Part shown: positions 12,980-22,539 of the stretch, one piece after another | Position numbering within the stretch: the first letter of the stretch is position 1 | How the letters are laid out: each line of letters begins with the position of its first letter | NCBI RefSeq assembly: GCF_001612965.1 | Contig: NZ_BDBL01000026.1 | Location: forward strand, 62,001 to 126,000 | Source of the DNA: Nocardia kruczakiae NBRC 101016 | GTDB taxonomy: Bacteria; Actinomycetota; Actinomycetes; Mycobacteriales; Mycobacteriaceae | DNA length: 64,000 nt | Direction of reading: 5' to 3' | The notes under the pieces: generated by a model | What the model saw: only the letters and a program-made list of their open reading frames with translations | The model's database searches: none | What the model was told of the DNA's origin: nothing | Position numbers and translations under genes: made by a program

Positions 12980-15900
12980 TCACCCGGGCGGGTAGTCCGG
13001 GTCGAAATCGGCGTCGGACACCGGGTCGGGCGGCAGCTCATCGCCGTACTCCGCGTCGGGCGGAAGGTCGGCGAGTTCCGGACCGGCCCCTTCCCGCGGG
13101 TCGGCGGGCGGCGCCCAGGCCGGCGCGACCTCGGCGATGAGATCGGCCAGCTCGGCCGGCCCCGGCAGTTCGGCGGGCGCGACCGTCCGGCCGCTGCGGA
13201 CGTAATGGAAGGCGGCGCCGACCTTGTCGAGTACGAGCTCTTCGGCTTCCCCGATCTGCGCGGCCATCATGCGGGCCCAGGCGACCCGGTAGACGGCCAG
13301 CTGCATCGCGACCGAGCGTTCTTCCGCGCGTGACGGTTCCGCGCCGGTCTTCCAGTCCACGACCAGCCAGCGGCCGCCGGGTTCGCTGAACACCGCGTCC
13401 ATGCGGCCGCGGATGAGGGTGCCGCCGATGCTGGTCTCGAATCCCACTTCGACGTCGATGGGGTTGCGGTCGGCCCAGGGCGAGGCCAGGAACGCCTCCT
13501 GCAACCGGATCAGGTCGGCGTCGCCCGCACCGCTGTCGGCGGCGCCGGGCAGTTCGTCGAAATCGAGCAACCCGACCGCGCCGAACCAGCGCTGCAACCA
13601 AGCGTGAAAGGCGGTGCCGCGCCGGGCCAGCGGGCTCGGCGGATATGGCAGCGGCCGCCGCAGCCGCGCCGCGAGCTTGGCCGGATCGGCCCGCATATCC
13701 ACCAGCGCGGTGGCGGGCAGCTGCGCGGGCAACTCCACTTCGTGAATGCCCTCGACTGTCGCGAAATGCTCGGTGAGCAGGGCATCCACATCGTCGGCCC
13801 AGCCTTCGGGATCCGGATCGTGGTCGGGGGCCGCACCGTCTGCCGATCCGTTGCCGGAGGCCGTGCGGTCCGTGCCGGAGGTCGCGGGGTCGTGCGTCAG
13901 GTCGTCGAACAGGTCCAGCTGGCGCGGGGATTCGAGTTCGCTCGAGGCGTCGTGGGCCCGGCGGGAGGGGACCGGGGGGATCTCGGCCCGGACGGGAGCG
14001 GTTCGGCCCTTCGCCGGCTGGGTGCGATGCTCCCGAGGTTCGGGCGGAAGATGCGCGAGCGCGGTGCGGACCAGGGCCGCGCCCGCTTCGACCGCCCGCC
14101 GCCGCACGCCGAGCGGGTCGCGGGGCCAATCGGCCACGGCGGGATTGTCGGTGAAGGGATTGGGTGCGTCGGGGGGTGGTGGGTCGGCCCAGAGGTCGAC
14201 GCGCACGGTGCCGTGTCCAGGAGACTCCGGATGTTGGGTCCACCGTTTCAGTTCGAGCAGGAAATCCGAGGGCCCCTTCGGCGTGGAACCGGTCTCGGCC
14301 CAGTGGTGGGCCGAAACGAACAGTGCGCGTTCGGTTCTGGTGAGCGCGACGTAGAACAGGCGGCGTTCCTCGTCGAGGCGGCGGCGGGCCAGCGCCTCCT
14401 TGTGCTGTTTGATCGCCCGTTCCAGATCCGCGCGGTCGTACAGTTCGGTGAGGTCGAGGACCGGAACCCCGTCGCGCGCGGGCGCGGAATCCGTTGTGTC
14501 ACCGTCGTTGTCGCGTTGCCGGTCGCCACGCAGCGAGGTGGGGAGTTCGGCGAGTGCGCCGAGCCAGGTCGCGGCGGCGTTCCCGGAGGGAAACAGGCTG
14601 CGCGATACGTGTGGTACGGCCACGACCTCCCATTCCAGCCCCTTGGCCGCGTGCACGGTGAGCACCTGGACCCGGTCGTGCGCCACCTCGACTTCGCCCG
14701 GCTCCAAACCGTTTTCGACCTCTTCGGCGGCGGCGAGGAAGCTCAGCAGGCCGGGCAGGGTGGCGCGGTGGTCACCGGCGTAACCCGCGACCACGTCGGC
14801 GAAGGCGTCCAGATGTTCGCGCCCCGCACCGGCTCCGGCGGCCGCGCGGCGGGTCTGGGTTTCCACACCGACCCCGATCGTGCGTTCCACATCGGCGACC
14901 AGTTCCGGCAGCGACTGCCCGCTGCGTTCGCGCAGCGCCGCCAGCTCCCGCCCCAGCGCGACGATGCGCGCGTAACCGAGCTCCGAATACCGTTGCGCCG
15001 GACCGGGGTCGGCGATCGCATCCGCGATGCCGGCTTGTTCGGCGGGTTCGGGCGCCACGGCCCGCAGCGCATCCGACAGCCCCGCGGCGTCGGTGATCGG
15101 TTCCGCGCGGCCCGGCGTCCCCGCGATCGACAGCTCCCGCGCCCGCGCCGACAACGCCTTCAGATCGCTCACGCCCAACCGCCAGCGCGCGCCGGTGAGG
15201 ATGCGCATCGCGGCACTGCCGGCCGCCGGATCGGCGATCAACCGCAGGGTGGCGACGATATCGGCCACTTCCGGGGTGGCGAGCAGACCGCCCAGGCCGA
15301 CGATCTCCACCGGCAGCCCCCGGGCGCGCAACGCCTCGGCCAGCGGCGCGGCGTCGGCGTTGCGGCGCACCAGGACCGCGGAGGTCGGGGGCGGCCGTCC
15401 GGCGTCGGCACACTGCTCCCATTCCGCCGCGATCCGCTCGGCAACCCACTTCCGTTCGTCGGCAACGGTTTCGGTGAGAGCCAGCGCGACCGTTCCGGCC
15501 GTCGCCAGCGGCCGGGGACGCAGCGCGTCGACGGTGACCCCGCCCTCGGCGCCGCGGAGTGGTTCGGCGACCAGATTCGCCAGATCCAGCGCCTCCGGCG
15601 GATTGCGCCAGCTCGTCAGCAGCGGCAACACCGGCGCGGCGACATTCGGGGCGGCCGGGAAATCGGTGGTGAAGCGGGGCAGGTTGGCCGCCGACGCACC
15701 GCGCCAGCCGTAGATGGACTGCATCGGATCGCCGACCGCGGTCACCGCCGGGCGGGTGGCGACATCCGTCTCCGGCGCCTCGGCGCCGATGCCGACCGCG
15801 CCGCGGTCACCGAACAGTGCTGCGAGCAGAATGCGCTGGGCATGCCCGGTGTCCTGATATTCGTCCAGCAGCACCAGGCGAAATCGCTCGCACTCCGCCG

Positions 15901-16708
15901 CACCGACCTCGGCGTGCGTGGCGGCCAGCCGCGCGGCCAGCGACATCTGCGAGCCGAAATCCAGTGCGCCCCTGCGCCGTAACTCCTCGCCGAGCCGCGC
16001 GACCAGCGGCAGCAGCGCCACCCGGTCCTGCTGGGCTTTGACGATCCCGCGCAGCTCCTGATTCGGGCCGCCGCGCTGGCGCGGACCGGGAGGCAGCGTC
16101 TCCACCAGCCGTTCCAGCTCCCGATGTGCCACCGCCAACTGCTCGGGTTCCACCAGATGTTCGGCGAGCTGACCGGACAGCGCGAGCACCGCCTCGGTGA
16201 CCGATACCGGGGTGCGCTCGGTATCGAGATCGCCGTCCCAGCCGGTGACCACGCGGTGCGCGAGCTGCCACAGCTGGGTTTCGGTGAGCAGTGTGGCCGA
16301 GGGCTCCACGGGCAGCAGCAGACCGTGTTCGGACAGCAGCCGCCCGGCGTAGGAGTGGTAGGTGCTGATCTCCGGCTCGGATCCGACCAGGGTCGCGCGC
16401 AGCCGCCCGGTGCTGTCGATCTCGCGCAGCAGCGGCGATCCGGCCAGCCGCGCCAGGCGGGTGCGAATGCGAGTCGTCAACTGCTGCGCGGCTTTTCGGG
16501 TGAACGTCAGTCCCAGCACCGCGTCCGGGGCCACCAGTCGATTGGCGACCATCCAGACCACCCGCGCGGCCATCGTCTCGGTCTTGCCCGCGCCCGCACC
16601 CGCCACCACGAGGGTCGGGCCGAGCGGTGCGGCGATGACGGCGGACTGTTCGTCGGTGGGTGGCGGCAGGCCCAGCGCCTGCGCCAACTGCTCCGGCGTG
16701 ATCGTCAT
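12980..16708 (-). CDS. adnB: AdnB, helicase-nuclease subunit of the AdnAB end-resection complex
   Basis: 1,242-residue UvrD-like helicase fused to a RecB-family nuclease. Walker A is GAGAGKT at about 37-43, Walker B is LVLLDEYQDTGHAQR, and motif VI lies in LFYVALTRTERALF. After a Pro/Ser-rich linker (about residues 880-1000) the C-terminal nuclease has the motifs RGTAFHAWLQ, GRMDAVF and WLVVDWKTG, which supply the metal ligands Asp and Asp-x-Lys. AdnAB resects double-strand breaks and is the mycobacterial counterpart of RecBCD/AddAB. The ATG overlaps the adnA stop (ATGA), so the subunits are coupled. It is somewhat longer than the roughly 1,100 residues I expect for the mycobacterial protein, mostly in the linker. 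Confidence 0.93.
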   Translation of the reverse strand: MTITPEQLAQALGLPPPTDEQSAVIAAPLGPTLVVAGAGAGKTETMAARVVWMVANRLVAPDAVLGLTFTRKAAQQLTTRIRTRLARLAGSPLLREIDSTGRLRATLVGSEPEISTYHSYAGRLLSEHGLLLPVEPSATLLTETQLWQLAHRVVTGWDGDLDTERTPVSVTEAVLALSGQLAEHLVEPEQLAVAHRELERLVETLPPGPRQRGGPNQELRGIVKAQQDRVALLPLVARLGEELRRRGALDFGSQMSLAARLAATHAEVGAAECERFRLVLLDEYQDTGHAQRILLAALFGDRGAVGIGAEAPETDVATRPAVTAVGDPMQSIYGWRGASAANLPRFTTDFPAAPNVAAPVLPLLTSWRNPPEALDLANLVAEPLRGAEGGVTVDALRPRPLATAGTVALALTETVADERKWVAERIAAEWEQCADAGRPPPTSAVLVRRNADAAPLAEALRARGLPVEIVGLGGLLATPEVADIVATLRLIADPAAGSAAMRILTGARWRLGVSDLKALSARARELSIAGTPGRAEPITDAAGLSDALRAVAPEPAEQAGIADAIADPGPAQRYSELGYARIVALGRELAALRERSGQSLPELVADVERTIGVGVETQTRRAAAGAGAGREHLDAFADVVAGYAGDHRATLPGLLSFLAAAEEVENGLEPGEVEVAHDRVQVLTVHAAKGLEWEVVAVPHVSRSLFPSGNAAATWLGALAELPTSLRGDRQRDNDGDTTDSAPARDGVPVLDLTELYDRADLERAIKQHKEALARRRLDEERRLFYVALTRTERALFVSAHHWAETGSTPKGPSDFLLELKRWTQHPESPGHGTVRVDLWADPPPPDAPNPFTDNPAVADWPRDPLGVRRRAVEAGAALVRTALAHLPPEPREHRTQPAKGRTAPVRAEIPPVPSRRAHDASSELESPRQLDLFDDLTHDPATSGTDRTASGNGSADGAAPDHDPDPEGWADDVDALLTEHFATVEGIHEVELPAQLPATALVDMRADPAKLAARLRRPLPYPPSPLARRGTAFHAWLQRWFGAVGLLDFDELPGAADSGAGDADLIRLQEAFLASPWADRNPIDVEVGFETSIGGTLIRGRMDAVFSEPGGRWLVVDWKTGAEPSRAEERSVAMQLAVYRVAWARMMAAQIGEAEELVLDKVGAAFHYVRSGRTVAPAELPGPAELADLIAEVAPAWAPPADPREGAGPELADLPPDAEYGDELPPDPVSDADFDPDYPPG

Positions 16709-19700
16709 CGATCCGTCACCTGGCGGCCCGTGTCCTGCACCGGGCAACTGCCGGCGACCTGGCAGTGCCGGCAGCCGTCGTTGCGCATGGCCAGGAAGCC
16801 GGGCCCGCGGGTGGCGGCCGCCGCATCGTGAATCGCCTTGCGCCACTGGGTGATACCTTCGGAATCGAGCGCGGTCTGCAACCGCTCGGTGGCCCCGTCG
16901 CGGCTCGGTTTTGCCACGTAGACGAGTCGGGCGCCGCCCGGTTCGATCCGGTCGCCGTCCACCTCCGCCGACAATCCGCCCGCCCCGGCGGCCACCTGGT
17001 AGGTCGCCAGCTGGGCGTGATCCTGAGCGGCCTGTTTGGAGATCGGGGTCTTGCCGGTCTTGACGTCGACGATGACGAAACGGCCCAGCGCGTCACGCTC
17101 CACCCGGTCGACGCGGCCGCGGATCCGCACCGGCACCTCGTCCGGGTCGCGGGCCGGCAGAACACAGTCCACCGGCACCTCGACACCCACCTCGGCCAAC
17201 TCGGCCCGGGTGTTGCGCAACCAAGCCAGGAAGGTGTCGACCATCGATTCGGTGCGGCGCAGTTCCAGCCGGGAGTGCCAGCTGTGCGGGCCGTCCTCCC
17301 CGGAACTCGGGTCGACGGCCTTCCATGCCTTGACCAGCGCCGCCTTCACCTGGTCCTCGGTCACTCGCCCGGCCAGCGCTTGGACCAGGGTGTGCACGAG
17401 ATTGCCCTTGACGGCATGCGGATTGTCCCCGTCGCTGCCGCCGTGTCGTTCCAGCGCCCAGCGCAGCGGACAGGTCTGCAACAGCTCGACCGTCGACGGC
17501 GACAACGCGACCGGCCCGTCACCGTCGTCCCACAGCGCCAGTTCCGAACTCGGGTCCGCGATGCCGTACCACTCGTCCGGATGGGCGCCGCGCACACCGG
17601 CCGCGGCCAGACGGGCCAATTGGGTGGCGGCTCGGTCCCGGCGGGCGGGATCGGCGCCGTCGTCGCAGACCACGCCGCGCAATTCGGCGATCAGGGCCTG
17701 TGCGACCAGGGCGCGCCCCGGATCGACCGGTGGCGGAATACGTCCCGGCTCCCCCGGTTCCGCCTCCGGATCGAGTTCGGCCAGGAACCGGGACGGCACC
17801 AGATCGCGGTCGCCGGTGACGGATTCGACCGCGGTCACCAGCAGGCTGTGGCGGGCCCGGCTGCACGCCAGCAGCAGCAGCCGGCGCTCCTCGGCGAGGA
17901 TCGGCGCGGCCCGGCTGACCTGCTCCCCCGGATCGGCCACGCCCCCGATGAGGTCGACCAGTTCCTCGATGCCGAGCAGGGTCCCGCGCGGACGCAGGTT
18001 GGGCCAGATCCCCTCCTGCACTCCGGCGACGGCCACCACATCCCATTCCCGGCCGGCCGCGGCGTGCGCGCTCACAATCGCCACCGCGTCACCGGGTTCG
18101 GTCAGCGGAGCCGAATCCTGGTTGATCTCCTGCTGTTCCAGATATTCGACGAATCCCTCGACGGATGCGCCGGGCAGCCGGTCGACGTAGGCGGCAGCGG
18201 CATCGAACAGACCGACGGCGGCATCCAGGTCGCGGTCGGCCTGCACGGCACCGGCGCCGCCGCGCTCGGACTGCGCCACCCAGCGCTTCTCCAGCCGCGA
18301 CGCGGTCCACAACGCCCACAACGCGTCCTCGACCCCGGCCCCACGCCGCAGCGCCCGCCGCGCCCGGTCGACCGCCCGCAGCACCCGCACCAGCGGCGCC
18401 ACCTCGACCTCGGTGAGCCGATCGAGCAGGGTGCGATCACCGACTCCGGTGATGAGGTCGCGCAAGACGACAGCCGAGGACCGGTCGAGCTCGGAATAGG
18501 GTGCGAGGGCCTCCGGCGACTCCTCGACTGTCGATGAACCGCGCGCCGGTCCGCTCGCCAGCGGTGCGGAATCGGCATCACCGGCCACGTTCGATCCTGG
18601 TTCGCCTGTCCGCGTGGACAATTCGGCTGCCGGCTCGCCGTCGGCGACCGGCTCCGCCTCGCCCGGGCCGCTCGCGTTCGGCTCGGTCCGGGGATATCCG
18701 CGCTCGATCAGCGCGCGGCGAACGCCGCGGCGCAGTCGTCGCAGACTGATCTGATCGGCTCCGCCCAGCGGCCCGAGCAGCAGATCGAGCGCATCGTCTT
18801 CGGAGAACATCTCCGGACGCCCGCGTTCGACCACCAGCAGGGCGCGCAGCGACTGCAGCATCCACGCCGCGCCGCGCCGCCGGGCCAGCGGTGTGTCCGG
18901 TTTCGGTTGCAGCACCGGCACTCCCGCGGCGGTGAGCGCGCGGCGCAACGGGCCCAGCGACAGCGGCACCGAGCGCACGATCACCGCCATCCGCGACCAC
19001 GGCACCTCCGCGGTGAGATGCGCCCGCCGCAGGTGGTCGGCGATCAGCGCCGCCTCCTTGGCCGGGGTGGTGAGAACCCGCACCAGCGCCTGCCCGTCGA
19101 CGGCGGGATCGCCGAGGAGATGAGGTCCGCCGGTCCGCACGTCGAAGCGGTGCTCGGTCCGGCCCGGCATGCGGGCGGCGATCCGCGCGACCGCATCGTG
19201 AACCGCCGGGGCGCAGCGATGATCGTCGTGCAGGACGATCCGGCGTTCGGGTGGGGCGTCGGGTTCGGTGACGAAACGGGTATCCGCACCCCGGAAACTG
19301 AAGACCGCCTGATCGGGGTCGCCGGCCACGACGGTGGTCGCGGGGCCGGATCCGATCGCGCGAATCAGTTGTGCGGCAAGCGGATCCACATGCTGGGCGT
19401 CGTCGACCAGGAGGGTGCGGATGCGTTCGCGCTCGGCGGAGAGCAGTTCCTCGTCCTCGATCAGCACGTCCAGTGCGGCGCCGACCAGTTCGGCGGCGTC
19501 CAGGGCGGGGGCGCTGGCCTCGGGGGCTTGGACGCCGACCGACCAGCGCAACAGCATCGACTGTTCGTAGCGCTGCGCGAACGATCCGGCCGCCTCCCAT
19601 TCCTCGCGTTCGTGCAGGCGCCCCAGTTCGATCAGATCCTCGGGTCCCAGATCGCGCTCGGTGGCGCGCAACATCAGGTCGCGCAGTTGCTCGGCGAAAC

Positions 19701-20238
19701 CGTTGGTGCCGAGTGCGGCGTGCAGGCGCGGTGGCCACAGCACCTCGGCACCGGATGACATGTCGGCGAGTTCGCCGCGCAACATCTCGCGCAGGACCAC
19801 GTCCTGCTCGGCGCCGGTCAGCAGCCGCGGCGGCGGATTGCCGCGGGCGGCCGCGTGCGTGCGCAGGATCGCGAAGGCGTAGGAGTGCACCGTGCGCACC
19901 ATCGGCTCGCGCCCGGCGCCCGGCACCCCGCCGAGTTCGGGTGCGAGCGCGGTCAACTGCCGGGTGAGGGCGTTGCGCACTCGCAGCGCGGCCTGTTTGG
20001 AATGGGTGAGCACCAGCACCGATTCCGGGTCGGCGCCCGCGACGATGCGATCGGCGGCGAGATCGGTGAGCAGCGCGGTTTTCCCGGTGCCGGGCCCGCC
20101 CAGCACCTGCCAGGGCCGCCAGCCCGGGTCCGCGCCCGACCCACCCGCGAACAGCGTTCGGACATCGGCACCCCATTCGCGTAACCGGGGTGCGGTCTCA
20201 CTGCGGCGCACCAGTCGCACCGAGCTATCCGATCGCAT
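16705..20238 (-). CDS. adnA: AdnA, helicase-nuclease subunit of AdnAB
   Basis: 1,177-residue partner of AdnB. The N-terminal motor has Walker A GGPGTGKT at 47-54, the weakened Walker B LLVDDAQHVDP, and GDPDQAVFSFRG. The C-terminal RecB-type nuclease contains RGRVDRVE and FVIVDVKTGK. A Cys cluster surrounds the nuclease (TCPLRW upstream, then CRHCQVAGSCP at the end), the spacing of the AddB-type Fe-S staple. ATG 20238 is chosen because it gives the family N-terminus (SVRLVRRSETAPRLREWGADVRTL). The frame is open much further upstream, and GTG starts about 10 codons earlier are possible. An acidic low-complexity insert rich in E, P and G lies between about residues 510 and 580. Gene order adnA-adnB matches M. 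tuberculosis Rv3202c-Rv3201c. Confidence 0.93.
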   Translation of the reverse strand: MRSDSSVRLVRRSETAPRLREWGADVRTLFAGGSGADPGWRPWQVLGGPGTGKTALLTDLAADRIVAGADPESVLVLTHSKQAALRVRNALTRQLTALAPELGGVPGAGREPMVRTVHSYAFAILRTHAAARGNPPPRLLTGAEQDVVLREMLRGELADMSSGAEVLWPPRLHAALGTNGFAEQLRDLMLRATERDLGPEDLIELGRLHEREEWEAAGSFAQRYEQSMLLRWSVGVQAPEASAPALDAAELVGAALDVLIEDEELLSAERERIRTLLVDDAQHVDPLAAQLIRAIGSGPATTVVAGDPDQAVFSFRGADTRFVTEPDAPPERRIVLHDDHRCAPAVHDAVARIAARMPGRTEHRFDVRTGGPHLLGDPAVDGQALVRVLTTPAKEAALIADHLRRAHLTAEVPWSRMAVIVRSVPLSLGPLRRALTAAGVPVLQPKPDTPLARRRGAAWMLQSLRALLVVERGRPEMFSEDDALDLLLGPLGGADQISLRRLRRGVRRALIERGYPRTEPNASGPGEAEPVADGEPAAELSTRTGEPGSNVAGDADSAPLASGPARGSSTVEESPEALAPYSELDRSSAVVLRDLITGVGDRTLLDRLTEVEVAPLVRVLRAVDRARRALRRGAGVEDALWALWTASRLEKRWVAQSERGGAGAVQADRDLDAAVGLFDAAAAYVDRLPGASVEGFVEYLEQQEINQDSAPLTEPGDAVAIVSAHAAAGREWDVVAVAGVQEGIWPNLRPRGTLLGIEELVDLIGGVADPGEQVSRAAPILAEERRLLLLACSRARHSLLVTAVESVTGDRDLVPSRFLAELDPEAEPGEPGRIPPPVDPGRALVAQALIAELRGVVCDDGADPARRDRAATQLARLAAAGVRGAHPDEWYGIADPSSELALWDDGDGPVALSPSTVELLQTCPLRWALERHGGSDGDNPHAVKGNLVHTLVQALAGRVTEDQVKAALVKAWKAVDPSSGEDGPHSWHSRLELRRTESMVDTFLAWLRNTRAELAEVGVEVPVDCVLPARDPDEVPVRIRGRVDRVERDALGRFVIVDVKTGKTPISKQAAQDHAQLATYQVAAGAGGLSAEVDGDRIEPGGARLVYVAKPSRDGATERLQTALDSEGITQWRKAIHDAAAATRGPGFLAMRNDGCRHCQVAGSCPVQDTGRQVTDR

Positions 20239-20589
20239 CACACGCGCTATTTCAACAGACACCCCCGACAGGATCGAATTCCGTGACAGCAAACGCACCC
20301 CGTGCATCCGATGTGTCCGTGTTGTGATCGGCGCCACGCCTGTCCGGGCGATATTCACGAATTCGCGCCGGTCTCCGCCTGCGGTTGATAATGCCTGGTG
20401 GAGAGCTTGTATGTCGTTCCGCGCCGCAGCGCGGCGGGGCCGCTGCGAATATCGGGCCGAAAATCCCACCGTCGCAGTCGTTCCCCGGCGGTTCACCGGC
20501 GCGGCCAGCGTCCGGCAATCCCCGTGCCCGATTCGCGCGAACGGAACGCACCGGTCGCACCGCCGCCGCGCCGACGGCACAATGATCGG
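20239..20589. other. adnA / lipV divergent intergenic region
   Basis: About 350 bp between divergently transcribed genes. It must hold the promoters of both. I see no convincing palindrome, repeat or RNA structure, and the open frames across it lack ribosome sites. Confidence 0.5.
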
Positions 20590-21342
20590 GTGCCCGACGC
20601 CCCTATTCATCGATTCGGCCCCGCCGACGGCCCGCTCGTCCTCGCCCTGCACGGCCTGACCGGACACGGGCGGCGGTGGAGCGCGCTGGCCGAGGGGCAG
20701 TTACCCGAGGTTCGCGTCATCGCTCCCGACCTGCGCGGCCACGGGCGGGCGAGTTCGCTGCCGCCATGGACCTTCGAGCAGATCGTCGACGATCTGGTTC
20801 CGCTGCTCGCCGAACCGGCGGTCGTCGTGGCGCATTCGTTCGGAGCGGCGGTCGCCGTCCACCTGTCCCGTCACCGCCCCGATCTGGTCCGCGCACTGGT
20901 GCTGCTGGATCCCGCGATCGCCCTCGATCCGGTTCTGCTGCACGACATCGCCGAGGCGGGTCTGGCGCGGCCGGACTACGCCGACATCGCCGAGGCGCGC
21001 CACGACAAACTCGAGACGGCCTGGGCCGATGTGGCCCCCGAACTTCTCGACGCCGAACTCGCCGAACACCTGGTCGATACGCCCGAGGGCCGGGTCACGT
21101 GGCGGATGAGCCTGCCCGCCGTCACGTCCTACTGGAGTCAGCTGGCGCGAGAGCTGGTCCTGCCGCCGCCGCACATTCGGACCGTGCTGGTCCGCGCCGG
21201 TAAATCGCCGTTCGTCACCCCCGCGACCGTCGAGGCGTTCGCCACGCTCCCGGATTTCACGCTGCACGAATTCGACTGCGACCACATGGTCGCCCAGGCA
21301 CGTCCCGCCGAGACCGCGGCCGTCGTCCGGTCGGTGCTCTGA
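20590..21342 (+). CDS. alpha/beta hydrolase (LipV-like)
   Basis: 250-residue alpha/beta hydrolase, positional homologue of M. tuberculosis LipV (Rv3203). The oxyanion-hole segment LHGLTGHGRRW is followed by the nucleophile elbow AHSFGAA (Ser in Gx-S-x-G-like context), an acidic residue after VLVRAGKSPFV, and the catalytic His in FDCDHMV near the C-terminus. The usual role is ester or lipid hydrolysis, but no substrate can be assigned. GTG 20590 starts the protein. The stop overlaps the ATG of the next gene (TGATG), so the two are translated together. Confidence 0.85.
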   Translation: MPDAPIHRFGPADGPLVLALHGLTGHGRRWSALAEGQLPEVRVIAPDLRGHGRASSLPPWTFEQIVDDLVPLLAEPAVVVAHSFGAAVAVHLSRHRPDLVRALVLLDPAIALDPVLLHDIAEAGLARPDYADIAEARHDKLETAWADVAPELLDAELAEHLVDTPEGRVTWRMSLPAVTSYWSQLARELVLPPPHIRTVLVRAGKSPFVTPATVEAFATLPDFTLHEFDCDHMVAQARPAETAAVVRSVL

Positions 21343-21641
21343 TGCCCACCACGGACGCCGAGATCGAGCGGGTGCGGGAACTGGTCGCGGCCATCCCGCC
21401 CGGCCGGGTCGCCACCTACGGCGATATCGCGGCGGCGGCCGGACTGTCGACGCCGCGAACCGTCGGCTGGATCATGCGCACCGACTCCGCCGACCTGCCC
21501 TGGCATCGGGTGCTGCGTGCCGACGGCACCCCGGCGAGCCATCTGGTCCAGCGCCAGTTGCGCCGGCTGGCCGAGGAGGGCTGTCCGATCCGCGGCGACC
21601 GCGTCGACCTGGCCGCCGCCCGCCACCGATTCGACCACTGA
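21342..21641 (+). CDS. alkyltransferase-like (ATL) DNA-repair protein
   Basis: 99-residue protein related to the C-terminal domain of O6-alkylguanine-DNA alkyltransferase. The active-site PCHR motif is PWHR (DLPWHRVLRADG), so the alkyl-accepting Cys is Trp, the mark of ATL proteins. ATLs bind O6-alkylguanine, flip it and hand the site to nucleotide excision repair instead of repairing it themselves. The DNA-binding helix AATYGDIAAAAGLS-like segment and the arginine finger region are kept. It overlaps the LipV-like gene and matches the position of Rv3204. Confidence 0.9.
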   Translation: MPTTDAEIERVRELVAAIPPGRVATYGDIAAAAGLSTPRTVGWIMRTDSADLPWHRVLRADGTPASHLVQRQLRRLAEEGCPIRGDRVDLAAARHRFDH

Positions 21642-21696
21642 CGGCGCCGATATCCGAATTCGCCCATTACTCCGGTTCGGCGGTTACCGTGGAGGA

Positions 21697-22434
21697 ATGA
21701 CCACCCGTCTGGCGTGCGTGGTGTTCGATGCGATCCGGCCACGGAACGTGGCGCGGTTCTGGGCGGAGTTGCTCGACTGGCAGATCACCGTGGACCGTCC
21801 GCACGCGGTCGAGGTGGCTGCTTCCGATCCGGATGCCGCCGATGTGTCGTTGATGTTCGTGCCGACGGCCGGACCCAAGTCCGGGAAGAACCGCATCCAT
21901 CTCGATGTGGTCGGGCGTTCGCTGGATCATCAACGCGTACAGGTGGATCGGGCGCTGGCGCTGGGCGCGCGGCCGATCGATATCGGCCAGGGCGCGGTGC
22001 CCTGGACGGTGCTCGCCGACCCCGAGGGCAACGAATTCTGTGTCCTGGAACCGCGCGAGGAATATGTGGATACCGGCGCGGTCGCCGCGATCGTCGTCGA
22101 TACTCCGCATCCCACCCGGCTGGCCCGGTTCTGGGAGACCGCCGCGGGCTGGCCGCTGACCCACGACGAATCGCGGATGTCCGGCATCCGCTCGGCCACC
22201 GGTCAGGGTCCGTGGCTGGAATTCCTGCGCACCCAGGTCGCGGCCCGCGAATGCGATCGCGTCCACCTGGACGTCGTCACCTACTCCACCGGCGATCCCG
22301 CGGACGAGGTCGCCCGACTCACCGCGGCCGGTGCCGTCCCCTGCCACGGCGCCGCAGTGCATCCACCGGCTCAGGCGATGCTGACCGATCCGGAGACGAA
22401 CCGCTTCCGGTTGTTGCGCGCGCCGTGCGATTGA
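21697..22434 (+). CDS. two-domain VOC (glyoxalase-like) protein
   Basis: 245 residues forming two tandem VOC/glyoxalase-like domains. The first (about 1-122) runs from RLACVVFDAIRPRNVARFWAELLDW to LADPEGNEFCVLEP. The second (about 130-245) runs from AIVVDTPHPTRLARFWETAAGW to LTDPETNRFRLL. Both end with the DPExN motif that carries a metal-binding Glu or a structural equivalent. Proteins of this type occur widely in actinobacteria without known substrates. GGAGG lies only 2 nt before the ATG, closer than ideal. It is the first gene beyond the block conserved with mycobacteria. Confidence 0.85.
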   Translation: MTTRLACVVFDAIRPRNVARFWAELLDWQITVDRPHAVEVAASDPDAADVSLMFVPTAGPKSGKNRIHLDVVGRSLDHQRVQVDRALALGARPIDIGQGAVPWTVLADPEGNEFCVLEPREEYVDTGAVAAIVVDTPHPTRLARFWETAAGWPLTHDESRMSGIRSATGQGPWLEFLRTQVAARECDRVHLDVVTYSTGDPADEVARLTAAGAVPCHGAAVHPPAQAMLTDPETNRFRLLRAPCD

Positions 22435-22539
22435 CGTGGTCGCGAGCAGACGGCGGGCGTGTGCGCGTCCGCGTGCCGTTCGCCGTCCGATGTGGGCGGT
22501 TTACCATCGGTCCATGATCAACCTCCCGGGTGAGCCGCT

